This document shows, piece by piece, positions 8,211-20,218 of a DNA stretch of 64,000 nucleotides; the first letter of the stretch is position 1, and each line of letters opens with the position of its first letter. The stretch comes from Spiroplasma sp. Lineage in GTDB: Bacteria; Bacillota_I; Bacilli_A; Mycoplasmatales; VBWQ01. The DNA is taken from positions 120,070 through 184,069 of the forward strand of contig JAVHXO010000003.1 in assembly GCA_031119525.1 (NCBI GenBank), in the 5' to 3' direction. The translations under genes were made by a program, and so were the position numbers. Below the pieces are notes generated by a model, which had not been told where the DNA came from, searched no databases, and worked only from the letters and a program-made list of their open reading frames with translations.

Positions 8211-9689
8211 TTAAAATCAACCACTAAATTGTGCTTTTTTACGTGATTTCTTTTTCAATTTTGGTTCATCCTTATCAAATAAAGATTGATCCATATCATA
8301 TTTTTGGCCACTCAAAGCAGCAGCAATTGCATTTTGATATTCAGCATTAGCACGCATTACCTTATTTCGGTCTAATCTTGGATTAATTAACATTAAAACA
8401 ATAACAATTAATAAAGGTAAAATAGAAACAGCTGATGTAACAATTGAAAAGATATGGAATACCATAAAGTTAGGTAAATCTTTCATTTGAGCAATAACAT
8501 CTGGATTTAATTTTTCTTCTTTACCAAGCATGGCAGTAAAGTAAGTGTGGTAATAACCATCACTTGTTTGTCAAATGAAGTAAGCAATTGTTACTATTAA
8601 TCAAAATAATAATAAACCTAACATGAAGTAAGAAAGATGATATTTATCGCGTTGCAACCTTGGAGGTTTCAAAAAGGCATAAGCAAATGCGGCATATAAA
8701 ACCATTGTCATAACTAAAATTAATCAGTTATTTGCTTTGCTTAAAACAAATTGTACTTCTGGTCCACCAGCAACTATTGTAATTGGACCCTTAACAAAAA
8801 CAGAAGTGATAACAGTAATAATAATAAATAATACTGAAGTTAAAAGCATTCCTGATAAAATTTTTTTTAATTTTGGAATAACTTTTGGTTTGCTTAAATA
8901 AGGATAAAAATTAGGATTTGTTGCAGGATGTTGCGGTAATACACCTAATTTTGATAAATTAGCCATATCAACATTATTTAAATTTCTCATATTATTAAGA
9001 TTATTTGTTTGTGGTTGATTAAAATTATTTGTTTGATTTTCTTGATTAAAATCACTTGTTGATTCTTGTCTTGTCTCTTTTAACTCTCTTGATTCAGTTA
9101 CTGTATCGATTTCTTCATCAGTTGTAAAATGAGTTAAAGCAGCAATTTGATCATTAATTTTTTTAAATGATTCACTATTAACAGTTTGAAGTTTATCCAA
9201 AGATTCTCTTTCAATTCCCTTACAACTATTAATAATAGTTACAATTAATAAATTACGATCTTCCAAAATTTCAATTGCTGTTTTTTTTGAACTTTTATTA
9301 ACAGTTAAAGCAAGGTCAGTAATATTAGCTGTTAACTGTAAAAATTCTTTGGCTAATTTTTTACCTGATAATTCTTTACTCAAAGCTGATTCTAAAAAAA
9401 ATAAATTTGAAATTTGCAATTCAGTATATTTTAAAACATTTTCATTAACTTTAATTTCATTTCTAACAATCGGATTACTTAAGCTATTAAAAAGAGTACT
9501 AGTAATTTGATGATATAAATCTAAATCAATCACACCATCATTAGTAAAATCATTATCTTCACTTTTTTTAGTTACCTTAATTGGTTTTTCTTCTGTTATA
9601 AGATGTGAAGTAGTTTTAGTTGATTTTGTTTTTTTAGCTTTTTGTTCTTCTTGTTCGTTATTATGTAATAAATCGTCTTTTTTACTCAT
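8211..9689 (-). CDS. Conserved-type multi-pass membrane protein, function unknown
   Basis: 492 residues when the TGA codons are read through. Residues 1-60 are charged (Lys/Glu-rich), ~60-200 are helical, and ~200-270 are Gln/Asn-rich low complexity. At least four membrane segments follow: KILSGMLLTSVLFIIITVIT (~280-300), ILVMTMVLYAAFAYAFL (~325), LGLLLFWLIVTIAYFIW (~355) and VSILPLLIVIVLMLI (~425). The tail is Lys/Asp-rich and cytoplasmic-looking. A standard-code reading would split it at 8724. The ribosome-binding site is GAGGTGAAAGA before the ATG. It lies 29 bp downstream of holA and may be in the same transcript. No family is recognised. Confidence 0.8.
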
Positions 9690-9718
9690 TCTTTCACCTC
9701 TTTATAATAACTATATAA

Positions 9719-10666
9719 TTATACTCAATTTCTACCAAAAAATAAATCAAATGCAAGATTTTTTGCTATTTTCCCAGTTTTTATTTGTAAATCTAACTCA
9801 TGAGCTTTAACAAGTAATTGATTAACTATTTTTAGTTCTAATTGTGATTTTAATAAACTATTCATTTGAATTTGAGAAATTTTTAATGTTACCATTATTT
9901 CTTGATAAGAAACATTTTTTATTAATAAAAGTTTTATATTCCTAATTAATTCTAATTGATAAATTAAAATATTAAATAAATTTACTTTATCATAATTAAT
10001 TTTTTCTCAAAAATTACGATATTGCCATCAAAAAGATTGAAAATCTTTCGTTAATCAAAAATTAATTAATTGATAAGGATTTTTAATAAAATACTTACTA
10101 GCAAATTTTTCAATTAAGTTTTGATCAACTTGATTATTTAAACAAGCAATTTTTTTTAATTCATTATTAATGACATTAAGAGAATTAGGAAATTTGTTAA
10201 TGATTGACGTTATTAATTCTTGACGAAGATTAATTTGATACTCCCCTGCTTTGGTTTTGATTCAGTTTTTTAATTGGTTTTTTTGATAATTTTTAACGAT
10301 GAAAAAATCTGCTGGTGAAATTAAAATACTTTGTTTTAAATTATTAGTTAAAAATTTTAAAATAATTATTACATCATGATTAAGATTATTTTTTAAATCT
10401 TGACTAAATTTTGTTCATAACTTTAAATTATTATTTAAAATTAAATCATAATCATTAATAATTAAAACTTTTTTCTGATTAAATAAATCACCAATCTTAC
10501 TTTGTTGCAAAATTTCTGGAACCATTATTTCAAAAGTATCTTGTGCTAAATAGTAGGTATTAATTGCAGTTGTTTGATTTAATAAATCTTGTTCTTTAAG
10601 ATAATTATTAACTTCTTGATTAACTAAAAAGTTATCTAAACCATAAAAAATTTTCATATTTTCCAT
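9719..10666 (-). CDS. holA: DNA polymerase III delta subunit (clamp loader)
   Basis: 315 residues, close to the usual ~330. HolA is the clamp-loader subunit that opens the beta sliding clamp. The start MENMKIFYGLDNFLVNQEVN matches the family pattern of a short strand, a tyrosine-glycine turn and a helix; QNTF-like FEIMVPEILQQSKIGDLF and KVLIINDYDLI follow in the order expected for domain I. I chose ATG 10666 because GGAG lies 10 bp upstream; an in-frame ATG at 10699 lies before that site. The C-terminal half is helical, as in HolA domain III. The family is poorly conserved, hence moderate confidence. Confidence 0.8.
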
Positions 10667-10818
10667 ATGCTTTTTTCTCCTTACCCTACATAGCGCCAAT
10701 TTAAAGAAATTATAACATTCTCTTAAAAAAATATAATACTAAACAAGCCTTATTAGTTTTGTATTAATCATATAAAATATAATATTTACTCAAATATAAA
10801 TAAAATAAACTTTAATGC

Positions 10819-13437
10819 TTAACTTAATTCCTTAATTTTGGCATTAATTAAAGCTAATTGGGTTTGATATTTTGCTAACCGATCTTTCTGCAATTGAACT
10901 TTATCTGGTAGTGCTTTAGCAAGAAATTGCTTATTATTTAATAATTTCTCACAACGAGTTATTTCTTCTTTAATTTTTTCTAATTGGGTTTGATATTTTG
11001 CTAATTCTTGTTTTTTATTAACAGTTAATTCTGTTTTAATTTCAACAACAGCATTAGTAATTACTTTACTAATCTTTTTTTCATTTGAAAAAGAGCCAGA
11101 ACTAATACTATTAATTTCACTATTTGTTAATTTTAATAAATATTTATTAAGTTGATCTTTTTCTTGGGTAAATAAAGCATCATTAGTATTAATATGTAAA
11201 TCTAATTTTGTTTTAAATGGCAAACTAAAATGATTACGAATCTCCCTAACTGCAACAATTATTTCAGTTAAATAATTAATGAATTGCTTAATAATTGGTG
11301 CAAATTTATGATTTGCTACTTTGGGATAACTAGCTAATAAAATACTTTTTTTATTTCGTTTTTGATAAATTACTTCAGTAACAAATGGTAAAAATGGGTG
11401 CAACATAATTAAAATTTGCTCCAAAACATAAGCTAAAGTAATTAAAGAAGCTTTTTTTAATTTATCATCTTGTAAATTAACCTTACTTAATTCAATATAT
11501 CATGAACAATATTGATTTCAAATAAAGTTGGCTAAATCATGATTAACAGCAAAAAAATCATAACCTTCCATATTTTTTTCAACTTTAATAATTAATTGAT
11601 CTAATTCTTGCAAAATTCATTGATCAATATAACTAAATTGGATTGCTGCAAAAGTAGTAACAAAATTTTTTGGGACATTTAATAAAACATACCGAGCAGC
11701 ATTTCATAATTTATTAATTAAATTTCATGCTGATTCAATTTTAATTTTACTAAATCTTAAATCTTGTCCTGGTGCTGAATTACTTACTAAAAAATAACGC
11801 AAAGCATCAGTACCATATTCTTCAATAACTTTGATTGGATCAATACCATTATTTAAAGACTTTGACATTTTTCGTCCTTGTTCATCACGAATTAAACCAT
11901 GAATTAAAACATTGGTAAACGGTTGTTGGTTAGTAAATTCCAATCCCATTGCCATCATCCGAACAACCCAAAAAAACAAAATATCATAAGCAGTCACTAA
12001 AACATTGCTCGGATAAAAGTTCTTAAATTCAATTGCTGCTTCATTTGGCCAATTTAAAGTAACTAAAGGCCACAAAGCACTAGAAAATCAAGTATCCAAA
12101 ACATCTGGATCTTGCTGATAATCTTTAGCATTTTTGGGTGCTGCAACTCCAACATATAATGCTTTTGTTACTTTATGATATCAAACAGGTATTTGATGAC
12201 CTCATGATAATTGCCGAGATATACATCAATCTTGAATATTATCAACCCATTTCAATAATTGATCATGAAAAAAATCGGGAAAGAAAGTAACTTTTGCTTT
12301 CTTATTTTTTTGCATTTTAATAATATCTGCTGCTAATGGATCCATCTTAACAAATCATTGTTTTGATAAGTAAGGTTCAATAACAATATTAGTTCGTTGT
12401 GAGTAACCAACTTGATGTTGATAATCTTCAATTTTAACAACTAAATTATCTTTTTTTAAATCAGCAATAAAATTCTTTCGACAAACAAAACGATCTTGCC
12501 CAAAATACTTACCACCCAACTGATTAACTTTTCCTGATTCATCCAAACATACTGGCATTGCCAATTTATGTTTCAAACCAATTTGATAATCATTAAAATC
12601 ATGAGCAGGTGTACACTTCATAATTCCAGAAGCAAAAGTCATATCAACATAATCATCAGCAACAACTTTGATTAACTGATTATTAGCTGGATTAATTACT
12701 TCTTGATTAAGATATTTTTGATATCTTTTATCTTTTGGATTAATAACTAATGCTTGATCAGCAAACATCGTTTCTGGCCTTGTTGTGGCAACCGTTAAAT
12801 AATTTGATTTATCTTTTAAATAATACTTTAAGTAATACAATTTACCTTTAACTTCTTGATAATCAACTTCAATATTAGAAATAGCGGTTTGTAATGTTGG
12901 ATCTCAATTAACAATTTTTGTTCCTTGATAAATTAAACCTTTTTGATATAAAGTAACAAAAACCTTTTTCACTGCTTGATTAACATCTTGGTCTAATGTA
13001 AATTTTTCGCGGCTATAATCCAATGATAAACCTAATTTTGCTCATTGTTGATGGATTGTTTTAGTATATTGATCTTTTCATTTTCAAGCATATTTAAGGA
13101 AGGTTTGTTGATCTAAATTTTTTAGTAAGTCCGGATCATTAACTTTAATTGCTTCTAAAACTTTAACTTGGGTTGCAATTCCAGCATGATCAATTCCTGG
13201 AAGAAATAATGTCTCATAACCCTTTAATTTTTTATAACGAATTAAAGCATCTTGAATTGTTCCATCTCAAGCATGACCTAAATGCAGTTGACCAGTAATA
13301 TTGGGTGGCGGTAAAACAATACAAAATTTTAGTTTGGCACTTTTTGGATTAGCAAAAAATAGTTTTTCATCCAACCACTTCTGATAAACTCCTACTTCAA
13401 CCTTTTGATGGTGATATTTTGTTTCTAATTCTTCCAT
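10819..13437 (-). CDS. valS: Valyl-tRNA synthetase
   Basis: 872 residues, the usual size. ValRS charges tRNA-Val and edits mischarged Thr. Class I signatures are present: HLGH in [10 protein letters not shown] (~54-57) and KMSKS in [11 protein letters not shown] (~520). The CP1 editing domain is marked by [18 protein letters not shown] (~220). The C-terminal ~60 residues form the ValRS coiled coil ([20 protein letters not shown]). Several TGA Trp codons interrupt it in the standard code. Transcription is probably controlled by the T-box leader immediately upstream. It is followed by a short A/T-rich gap before holA, with no obvious terminator. Confidence 0.97.
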
Positions 13438-13489
13438 ATTTATTCTTTTAACTCCTTGGATGATTTAATCTTTAATGCAAGAAAATTTA

Positions 13490-13529
13490 ATAAAAATTCC
13501 TAAAAATTCTAAAACTAGAATTCTTAGGA
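13490..13529 (-). terminator. T-box-controlled terminator of valS
   Basis: TCCTAAAAATTCTA (13498-13511) and TAGAATTCTTAGGA (13516-13529) are inverted arms, with a U-rich tail on the minus strand. The 5' arm overlaps the sequence next to the T-box, consistent with mutually exclusive terminator and antiterminator. Confidence 0.85.
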
Positions 13530-13740
13530 ACGATTTCAATCGCGGTACCATCCTAATTCATTTATTAAATGCCAATAATAAATGCCCTTAATTACTTAAT
13601 TTTAATTTGATAATTAAATATAAACTACCTTCAAATTAAACCTGCTTAATTTCCACCAACCATTAAGTCTCTATCTTACCATTCAATTTTACTCTTTTAT
13701 ATTTCTTATATATTTCTTACTTATACATTTCTTATCGTTT
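13490..13740 (-). promoter_or_regulatory. T-box riboswitch leader of valS
   Basis: The minus strand carries the T-box core TTAGGATGGTACCGCG (13556-13541), close to the consensus AGGRTGGNACCGCG, followed by a terminator hairpin (13498-13529) and U run. Upstream is a Stem I-like region with AGATAGAGA and GGTTGGTGGAAA elements. A GTA valine codon at 13628-13626 in a GAAGGTAGTTTA context is the likely specifier. Uncharged tRNA-Val would pair with the specifier and the T-box bulge, favour the antiterminator and raise valS expression. It fills most of the gap 13438-13857. Confidence 0.9.
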
Positions 13741-13807
13741 TAATATTGATAATATATATTATTTTACAATTTTAATTTTAAAAAACAAGATTATAACTAA
13801 ATAATAA

Positions 13808-13841
13808 AAATCTAACAACTAATTTATTAGTTGTTAGATTT
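13808..13841 (-). terminator. Terminator of the 13858-14439 gene
   Basis: Perfect 16-bp arms AAATCTAACAACTAAT / ATTAGTTGTTAGATTT (13808-13823, 13826-13841) followed by T/A on the minus strand, just after the stop codon. Confidence 0.85.
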
Positions 13842-13857
13842 AAATATTTTTTAATTA

Positions 13858-14439
13858 TTATGAAAATGTAACTTTTGAACCTAAATTAATTTCATTAATG
13901 GCACCACTAGCAGAATTTCTAGTATTAACATATTCAAAAACTAAAAATTGGAAAAAATATTCATTATCTTCGATATATCAAGTATAACCAAGATAAGTAC
14001 GAACTAATAAAGAAGCAAAAACAGCAGTATAAGTTTCATCAAAAAGTTTATATTTTAAATAAGGAAAGAATTTTATATCATTAATATCTTCCAAATGATA
14101 ATTATGTGCTTCATCAAAAGCAAAATTAAAAGATTCAATATTTCAAGTCCCCATCCGGTCATATCCTCAATCAACATATCCTTTAGCTGGTTGCGCAAAA
14201 TTAAAACGAGTAAATTGTGCGTTAGCACCTAAATTAAAAGTATATAACGCTTTAGTCATATTGGGATCTTGCCCAATAATTTTACCTTCCGATCTTGCTT
14301 GACGAATTTCAACTTGATGAACAGGATTCCAATAATCTTCTTTAGCAAAAGTTTGATTTTCTTGCGTATTTGCAATATTCAAACTACCTGAAACACCACC
14401 AATTAGTGTTGCTAAAAAAGTGCTTAATAATTTTTTCAT
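13858..14439 (-). CDS. Small secreted protein, possible distant member of the array family
   Basis: 193 residues with a signal peptide (MKKLLSTFLATLIGGVSGSL) and no lipobox. The mature part includes EDYWNPVHQVEIRQARSEG (~34-52), ESFNFAFDEAHNYHLEDIND and a C-terminal strand GSKVTFS. The length (193 against 171-192), the signal peptide and a C-terminal Gly-Ser-x-Val-x-Phe strand recall the paralogs at 2.4-5.5 kb and the 109-702 protein, but the core WYSESGDLMLRLAY block is absent. It has a GGGGTGG ribosome-binding stretch and its own terminator. It stands alone between valS and pheT. Function unknown. Confidence 0.8.
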
Positions 14440-14532
14440 AAACCACCCCTTGTATTTTAATTTAATGTTATATTATAATATTTTTTACTAAAATACAGCA
14501 ACTAATTAAAAATTATTAAATTTTAATTAAAA

Positions 14533-16941
14533 TTAACGGATAACAGCTTTAAATTTTTCTTTCAAAATTTTTTGTACTTGTTTTATTGCATCACTAATTT
14601 TATCCTCATCCAACTGTTCTTTCATACTATTAAATTCTAAATTAAAAGTTAATGAATGTTTTTTTTGTTCTTGCAATTTATCATCAACATAATAATCAAT
14701 TAAACTTAAATCTTGTAAATTTTTAATTTTTGTTGCTGAAATGATACTCAATATCGTACCGTAATTAATTTGATCACTAATAATGATTGATAAATCACGA
14801 CTTAAAGGATTAAATTTTGATCAATTTTCAAATTTAACTGTTTTAGCAACATTATAATTGGCAATAATTTTTAGTAATTTACTAAAATTAATTTCCACTA
14901 AAAAAATTTCTTGGTCTAAATCAATTGTTTTAGCAAATTCAGGATGTATGGCAGCAATTGTTGCAAAATGAAGATTGTTATAACTAATGTTCGCACTTAA
15001 AAATGGGTGAGTTTTTGGATTTTTAAAAGTTTGATAAGTTAATTGCTGGCTAAATTTCTTATTAACTTCACGCATTAATCAACCTTCAAAAAAACCTTTA
15101 ATTAACAAATAATTATTGGCAACTTTAATTTGATTGGCAAAAAAATCGCCATTAACAATAAAAGCAAGGTGATGATCATAATCATCAAAATCTTTGGTAT
15201 AAATGACTTCATCAGTAAAAATTTTCAAATCATTTTGTTTATAACTAGCATTCAAACGACAAATCTCTAACAAACTAGGAATTAAACTAAAGCGCATTAC
15301 CTTTCTTGAAGGACTCATTGGTAAAGATAAAGTAATTGGTTTTTGATAATTAAAAAAATTAAAGGTAGACAATTTTGAAGTACTAGTCAAATTATAAGTT
15401 TTTACTTGATGAAAACCATAAGCTAATAAATAGTTTTTAAAACTAACAATTAATTTTGCTAAATTATCTTCAGCAATTGGCATAATTGCAAATTCTGGTT
15501 TAATTTCAGGAATTTTATTATAACCAATAATTCGAGCAACTTCTTCAGTAAAATCATTAATATTACTTAAATCAGGGCGATAACTTGGAATTCTAATTCT
15601 AAGATTTGATAATTTTAATGAGTTTCTTAAAACTTGACAACCAACAACTTTTAAAGCACTAGTAATTTCAGTAATTGAAAAATTTGTCCCTAAAATTTGA
15701 TTAATCTTCTGCCAATTAATTGTTACAGTACTACTTTTTCTTTGATAAATAATATGGTTAATAAAATTAACAACTTCAAACTTAATAGCAAATTGTTTTA
15801 ATCAAAAAATTAATCGTTGAAAAACAAACAAATAATTAGTTGGTATTTCTTGTTTAGTCAATCTTTGTAAAAAACAATTATTAACATTAAAATTATTGGT
15901 TTTAATTTGTTTTTGGACTAAATAATTATCAAAATTAACTGAAAAAAATCTCAGTGATTTCGTTGTATCATCAACAAGATAATTTGATAAAGTTAAATTT
16001 CCTAAATTACTGAAGGGATTTTTTTTATTAGCAAATAAAATATCATGCTTAAAATACTTTAACCCATCTTTTAAATTATCATGTTTAGCTTGAATAATCA
16101 TTGGATCAGTTATTTGTTCACCATTAAAACAAATAACTGGTTGGCCTAATTCCAACATTATTAAATTTAATAAATCATCAATAAAATTTGTTGACTTAAT
16201 ATTAGCTAATTGTAAAATTCGTTTGATTAAAATTGGCGTTACCAAAGAATTTTGGTCTAAAATATTAAGATTTAATGATGCAAAAGCTTTAACAAAAGAT
16301 GATGAACTTTTTGCCTTATTTACTTTAATATTTTTAATATTAGCAAAAGTAATTTTTTTTAAAGGAAGTTTAAAATAATGACTTAATTCTTGTGCTAAAT
16401 AATACATTGCCAAACAATCACTACGATTTAAAGTTAGTTGAATTTCAAAAATCGTATCGTCCAAAGCTAAATAATTTAAAGGATTTAAACTACCAACTAA
16501 TGCATTTTCTGGTAGGTGAACAATACCTGCTAAATCGCTTTTGTCCAATACTTCAGGATTTAAACCAATTTCTTCCAAAGAACAAATCATGCCTTGAGAG
16601 ATAACACCTTTAATTTCCCGTGATGCAATTTCTAAACCATTAGCTAACGTACTACTAATTTGAGCAACAATAACCTTAATTCCTGGTTTAACATTATTTG
16701 CACCACAAATAATTGTTAAAATTTTTTTTCCAATATTAACAGTACAAAGATTTAACTTCTCACTATTAGGGTGTTTTGTCACTTTTAAAATTTCACCAAC
16801 AATTAAATTAGTATTAGTTGTCGTTAAATTAACAACTTTTTCAACCTCAAACCCTAAACTATTTAAAGCAGAAGCAATTTCTTGATCTTTAATTTTTCTA
16901 ATATTTACTCATTGACTAAGAATTTTTTTTGAAACTATCAT
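14533..16941 (-). CDS. pheT: Phenylalanyl-tRNA synthetase beta subunit
   Basis: 802 residues, the normal length for PheT. With PheS it forms the alpha2-beta2 enzyme charging tRNA-Phe. Order of domains seen: N-terminal WVNI segment, an EMAP-like tRNA-binding fold (~45-150; PNSEKLNLCTVNIG, ICGANNVKPG, GVISQGMICS), the B3/B4 editing region with LTLNRSDCLAMYYLAQELS (~205), the B5 domain, a catalytic-like core (PLSRDLSI-type segment) and the C-terminal anticodon-binding FDX domain (LIDYYVDDKLQEQKKHSLTF near the end). Several TGA codons are read as Trp. It is separated from pheS by ~60 bp of repeated purine-rich Shine-Dalgarno-like sequence. Confidence 0.95.
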
Positions 16942-17001
16942 TTTTCCCTCTTACCTTCTTACCTTTTTACCTTCTTATCTTTTTACCCCTTCTTACCTTA
17001 A
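16942..17001 (-). repeat. Tandem Shine-Dalgarno-like repeats between pheS and pheT
   Basis: The whole 60-bp spacer between the pheS stop and the pheT start is built on the minus strand from imperfect ~9-10-base units of the type AAGAAGGTAA / AAAAAGGTAA, about five copies. Each unit resembles a weak ribosome-binding site. It probably arose by slippage and may tune pheT translation relative to pheS. Confidence 0.6.
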
Positions 17002-18069
17002 TTAAAATTGCTTTAAAAAACGTAAATCATTATTATAAAACAAACGAATATCATTAATACTATATTTAATCATAGCAATTCTTTCAATGCCAACACCAAA
17101 AGCAAAACCATTAATTGCTGGATCACTAATTCCACATGCTTGAAAAACATTTGGGTGAATCATACCTGAACCTAAAATTTCAATTCAACCAGTATATTTA
17201 CATAAACTACAACCCTTAGTAACACACAACGGACAACTAACATCAACTTCTGCTGACGGCTCAGTAAAGGGAAAATAACTAGGACGTAAACGAATCTTAC
17301 TTTTAACCCCAAATAATTGCTGACAAAAATGTTTTAAAGTTCATTTTAAATTAGCAAAAGAAATATTTTTAGCAACTAAAAAAGCATCAACCTGCATAAA
17401 TTGATGGGAATGAGTTGCATCATCATCATCATTCCGATAAACATTACCTAAACTAATATAAGCTAAAGGGTGATCAACTTTACCATGAGTCCCTGACAAA
17501 ATTCTTGCCGTCATATTTGTACAATGAGTTCGCAATAAAAACTTATTATTAGCACCATCACCATCAGTTAAATAAAAAGTATCTTGCATTGCCCGAGCGG
17601 GGTGATTTTTTGGTAAATTTAAGCGATTAAAATTATACTCTTCATTATCAACCTCAGTACCACTAATAATTTGATAACCTAAATTTTTAAAAATTGTCGT
17701 AATTTTTTCAATAATTAAAAATAATGGGTTACGATAACCAATTTCTAAATTAATCCCTGGTAAAGTTAAATCAACTTGATCTCCCTTTAACTGGTCTGTA
17801 AGTGCTTTACTTTCAATTTTTAAGATCTTTTCGTTAATTAAAGTTAAAATTTCACTCTTAAAACTATTAACCAATTTACCAACTTCTGATTTTGTTACTT
17901 GATCAAAACTATTTAATGATTTTAAAATTTCATTAAAAGATGATTTTTTACCAAAATACTTTGATTTTAAAAAATGCAAATCATTAGTCTCAGAAATCTC
18001 TTTAATATCCGTTTTAGCTCTAATAGAAATTTTATTTAATTTTTCTTTAATTTGATTAAGTTGATCCAT
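17002..18069 (-). CDS. pheS: Phenylalanyl-tRNA synthetase alpha subunit
   Basis: 355 residues. The N-terminal ~90 residues are the coiled-coil arm, followed by the class II catalytic core: [25 protein letters not shown] (motif 1 region; written in part: [14 protein letters not shown]), [39 protein letters not shown] (motif 2) and [16 protein letters not shown] (motif 3) near residue 320. The start is ambiguous: ATG 18069 has GGTGA 7 bp upstream, while ATG 18087 would add MNGENN and has AAGGAAAG 13 bp upstream. It is the promoter-proximal subunit gene of the pheS-pheT pair and follows the TrmH-type methylase by 52 bp. Confidence 0.95.
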
Positions 18070-18121
18070 ATTATTTTCACCGTTCATTTTTTAATTTATT
18101 CTTTCCTTCTATTGTAATACA

Positions 18122-18895
18122 TTATGCTAATTTATTAGTAATAAATAAAGAATATATTGTAATTGCAACACTAGTTGCTAAATTTAATGACTCAACATTA
18201 TTAGTCGTTTTAATTAAAAAGTTTTCATCAATCAAATTTCGTAATTGTTGATTAATACCCTGCCCCTCATTACCAAAAATTATCGCATTTTTTGTTTTAA
18301 AGCGAATTGTTTCTAATGTTTTTGGTCGTTTTGTTTGATGTAAAAAAGTACCATAAATATAATAACTTTCACTTTTTAATTTTTCAACTAAACTCATTAA
18401 ATCATGATATTCTAAATTAATATTAAAAATTGCACCTTGACTAGCATTAATTACTTTGTGATTATAAAGATCAACACTATCAAACGACAAAAAAATCTTC
18501 TTAATACCAAAAGCACTACAACTTCGCAATATCGCACCCAAATTACTTGGATCTTGAATATTATCTAATAACAAAAGATTATTGGGATTTGGTTCTTTAA
18601 TAACTTTAAATTGACATAAAGCAATAATTCCTTGCGAACTAACTTCTTGGCTAATCTTTTTAATAATCGCTTGAGTAACTACAACAATTTTTATTGTTTT
18701 TGAAATCTTTTTTTGATATTTTTGCCATTGATCAGCAAGAATAAAAATCTGCAATACAACTTGTTCCTGCAAAGCTTTTTCAACTAAATGTCAACCCTCA
18801 ACCAAAAATTGCTGATTTTGATAACGATTTTTGCTTTTATGCAAGGTTCGCAAATATTGAATCAAAGGATTATTAACTGCCGTAATTTCTTTCAT
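18122..18895 (-). CDS. TrmH/SpoU-family RNA 2'-O-methyltransferase
   Basis: 257 residues. These knotted SAM-dependent enzymes methylate ribose 2'-OH groups of rRNA or tRNA. The three SpoU motifs are visible: LLLLDNIQDPSNLGAILRSC (motif 1, ~115-134), IIFGNEGQGI (motif 2, ~210) and VESLNLATSVAITIY (motif 3, ~235). The N-terminal part (NPLIQYLRTLHKSKNRYQ, FLVEGWHLVEKAL) is the substrate-binding domain typical of 23S rRNA methylases of the RlmB/YsgA type. The exact target cannot be told. Its ATG lies 2 bp after the stop of the YgjP-like gene, indicating translational coupling. Confidence 0.9.
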
Positions 18896-18897
18896 AA

Positions 18898-19605
18898 TTA
18901 AAGTTCAACCTTACTATTTTTTAAAATCTTTTTATAATTGCGATAATCTGGGCAATATAAAGCAACCAAATTTCAAAAATCTTTTTGATGATGAGGATAA
19001 ATTAAATGAACTAATTCATGAATTACAACATAATCAATTACTTGATAACTAAAATGAATTAATTTAATATTGAAAACAATTTTACCTGTTTCATGAAAAC
19101 AAACTCCCCATTTTGTTTTCATCAAACGTAAATCAAAACTATTAGCAGTAACTTTAATAATTTTTTGTCAATATTTTAATCGTTCTAATAAAATTGGTCG
19201 AGCAAGATTTTTTAAAAATTGATTAATTTTTGGTAATAAAATTGCTTGATGATTTTTGTTATTTAATGATAACGATGTATAAATAAAAAAACTCTCATCC
19301 CCAATAAAGAATTTAGTTCTTGGCTGATAATTAACAATGATTGGCAATTTTTGATCCAAAAAATAAATAAAAGCTTCAGGATTAAAAGAAAAACGAACAA
19401 CAATTGCTGCATTATCTTTTAATTGTTTAATTAGTTTTGGCAAATTTTTTTTGACAAATTCTTCAATTGTTGGTAACTTAACAAAAAAAGGAGCACTAAC
19501 AATAATTTGTTCGCCTTTCAATTTTAAATAAAGATGCTTTTGTTGACGATAATTAATAAAATACTGTCAGGTTTGATCTTGAAAAAAAATTGTTTTTACT
19601 TCCAT
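18898..19605 (-). CDS. YgjP-type (DUF45/M48-like) metallohydrolase
   Basis: 235 residues. The zinc motif is HELVHLIYPHHQKDFW at about 195-210: HExxH plus a downstream His, as in YgjP/UPF0758-unrelated DUF45 proteins. The RFSFNPEAFIYFLDQKLPII and MKTKWGVCFHETGKIVFNIKL segments match the family pattern, the latter like the usual KSRWGSCSxxGxIxxNxxL. Family members are predicted metalloproteases or metallohydrolases of unknown substrate. The gene sits between the dUTPase gene and the TrmH-type methylase in a tight minus-strand run, consistent with co-transcription. Function in the cell is inferred only at the level of fold. Confidence 0.85.
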
Positions 19606-19671
19606 TTCCTGTTTTGCCCTCCTTTTTTGCTTTTTTATTTCACCTTGGAGAAATTTAACAATAAAGTTAAT

Positions 19672-20175
19672 TTAATAATTTTGTTCTTGACGTAAATGAT
19701 TAATTTTATTTTTTGCTAAATAGGCATTAAAAATATCACTACTAGTAAAATTACACTGTTGAGCAATTGCATAATAAATGTTAAATCATTTTTCAACTGT
19801 GGTGAAATCTTTTTTTAATTGGAATTGTAAAGTTGTAGCAAATAAATCTAAAAAAGCATCAGTCAAATTTTGATAATTTTGATCGGTAATTTCTAAAGCA
19901 ATAAGATTTAAATTGTAATTATTTGAAATACTAATAACAAAATGTAAACCATCAATAAATTCTTCCAATAAAATATTTTTTTCTGATGGTGGTTTTGAAC
20001 TTCAATACTTAAAACAACGTTGCTCATTAGCAAATTCAGCAATTTCAATCATTAAAGCTAAAAATTTAGCATCTAAAATTTCTTGATTAGTTTTAACTGC
20101 CCTAGTTTCAGCAATTTTATCATCTAATTCCTGTTGTAATTTAATCATTGTTGATAATTGTTGATGATTTAACAT
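19672..20175 (-). CDS. dUTPase, dimeric all-alpha type
   Basis: 167 residues. It hydrolyses dUTP to dUMP, keeping uracil out of DNA, and belongs to the all-alpha NTP pyrophosphatase (dUTPase_2) family rather than the trimeric Dut family. Diagnostic features: MIKLQQELDDKIAET at the start, LALMIEIAEFANEQRCFKYW (~40-60, with metal-binding Glu residues and the RCFKYWS signature) and EEFIDGLHFVISI (~70-83, EExxD metal motif). The length fits the Bacillus YosS/phage-like proteins. TGA codes for Trp in FKYWS, which is one of the clearest demonstrations of the code in this window. Confidence 0.92.
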
Positions 20176-20218
20176 CGTAACCCACTTTCTAACTCCTGCA
20201 ATCCTACAAGTTAATTAA

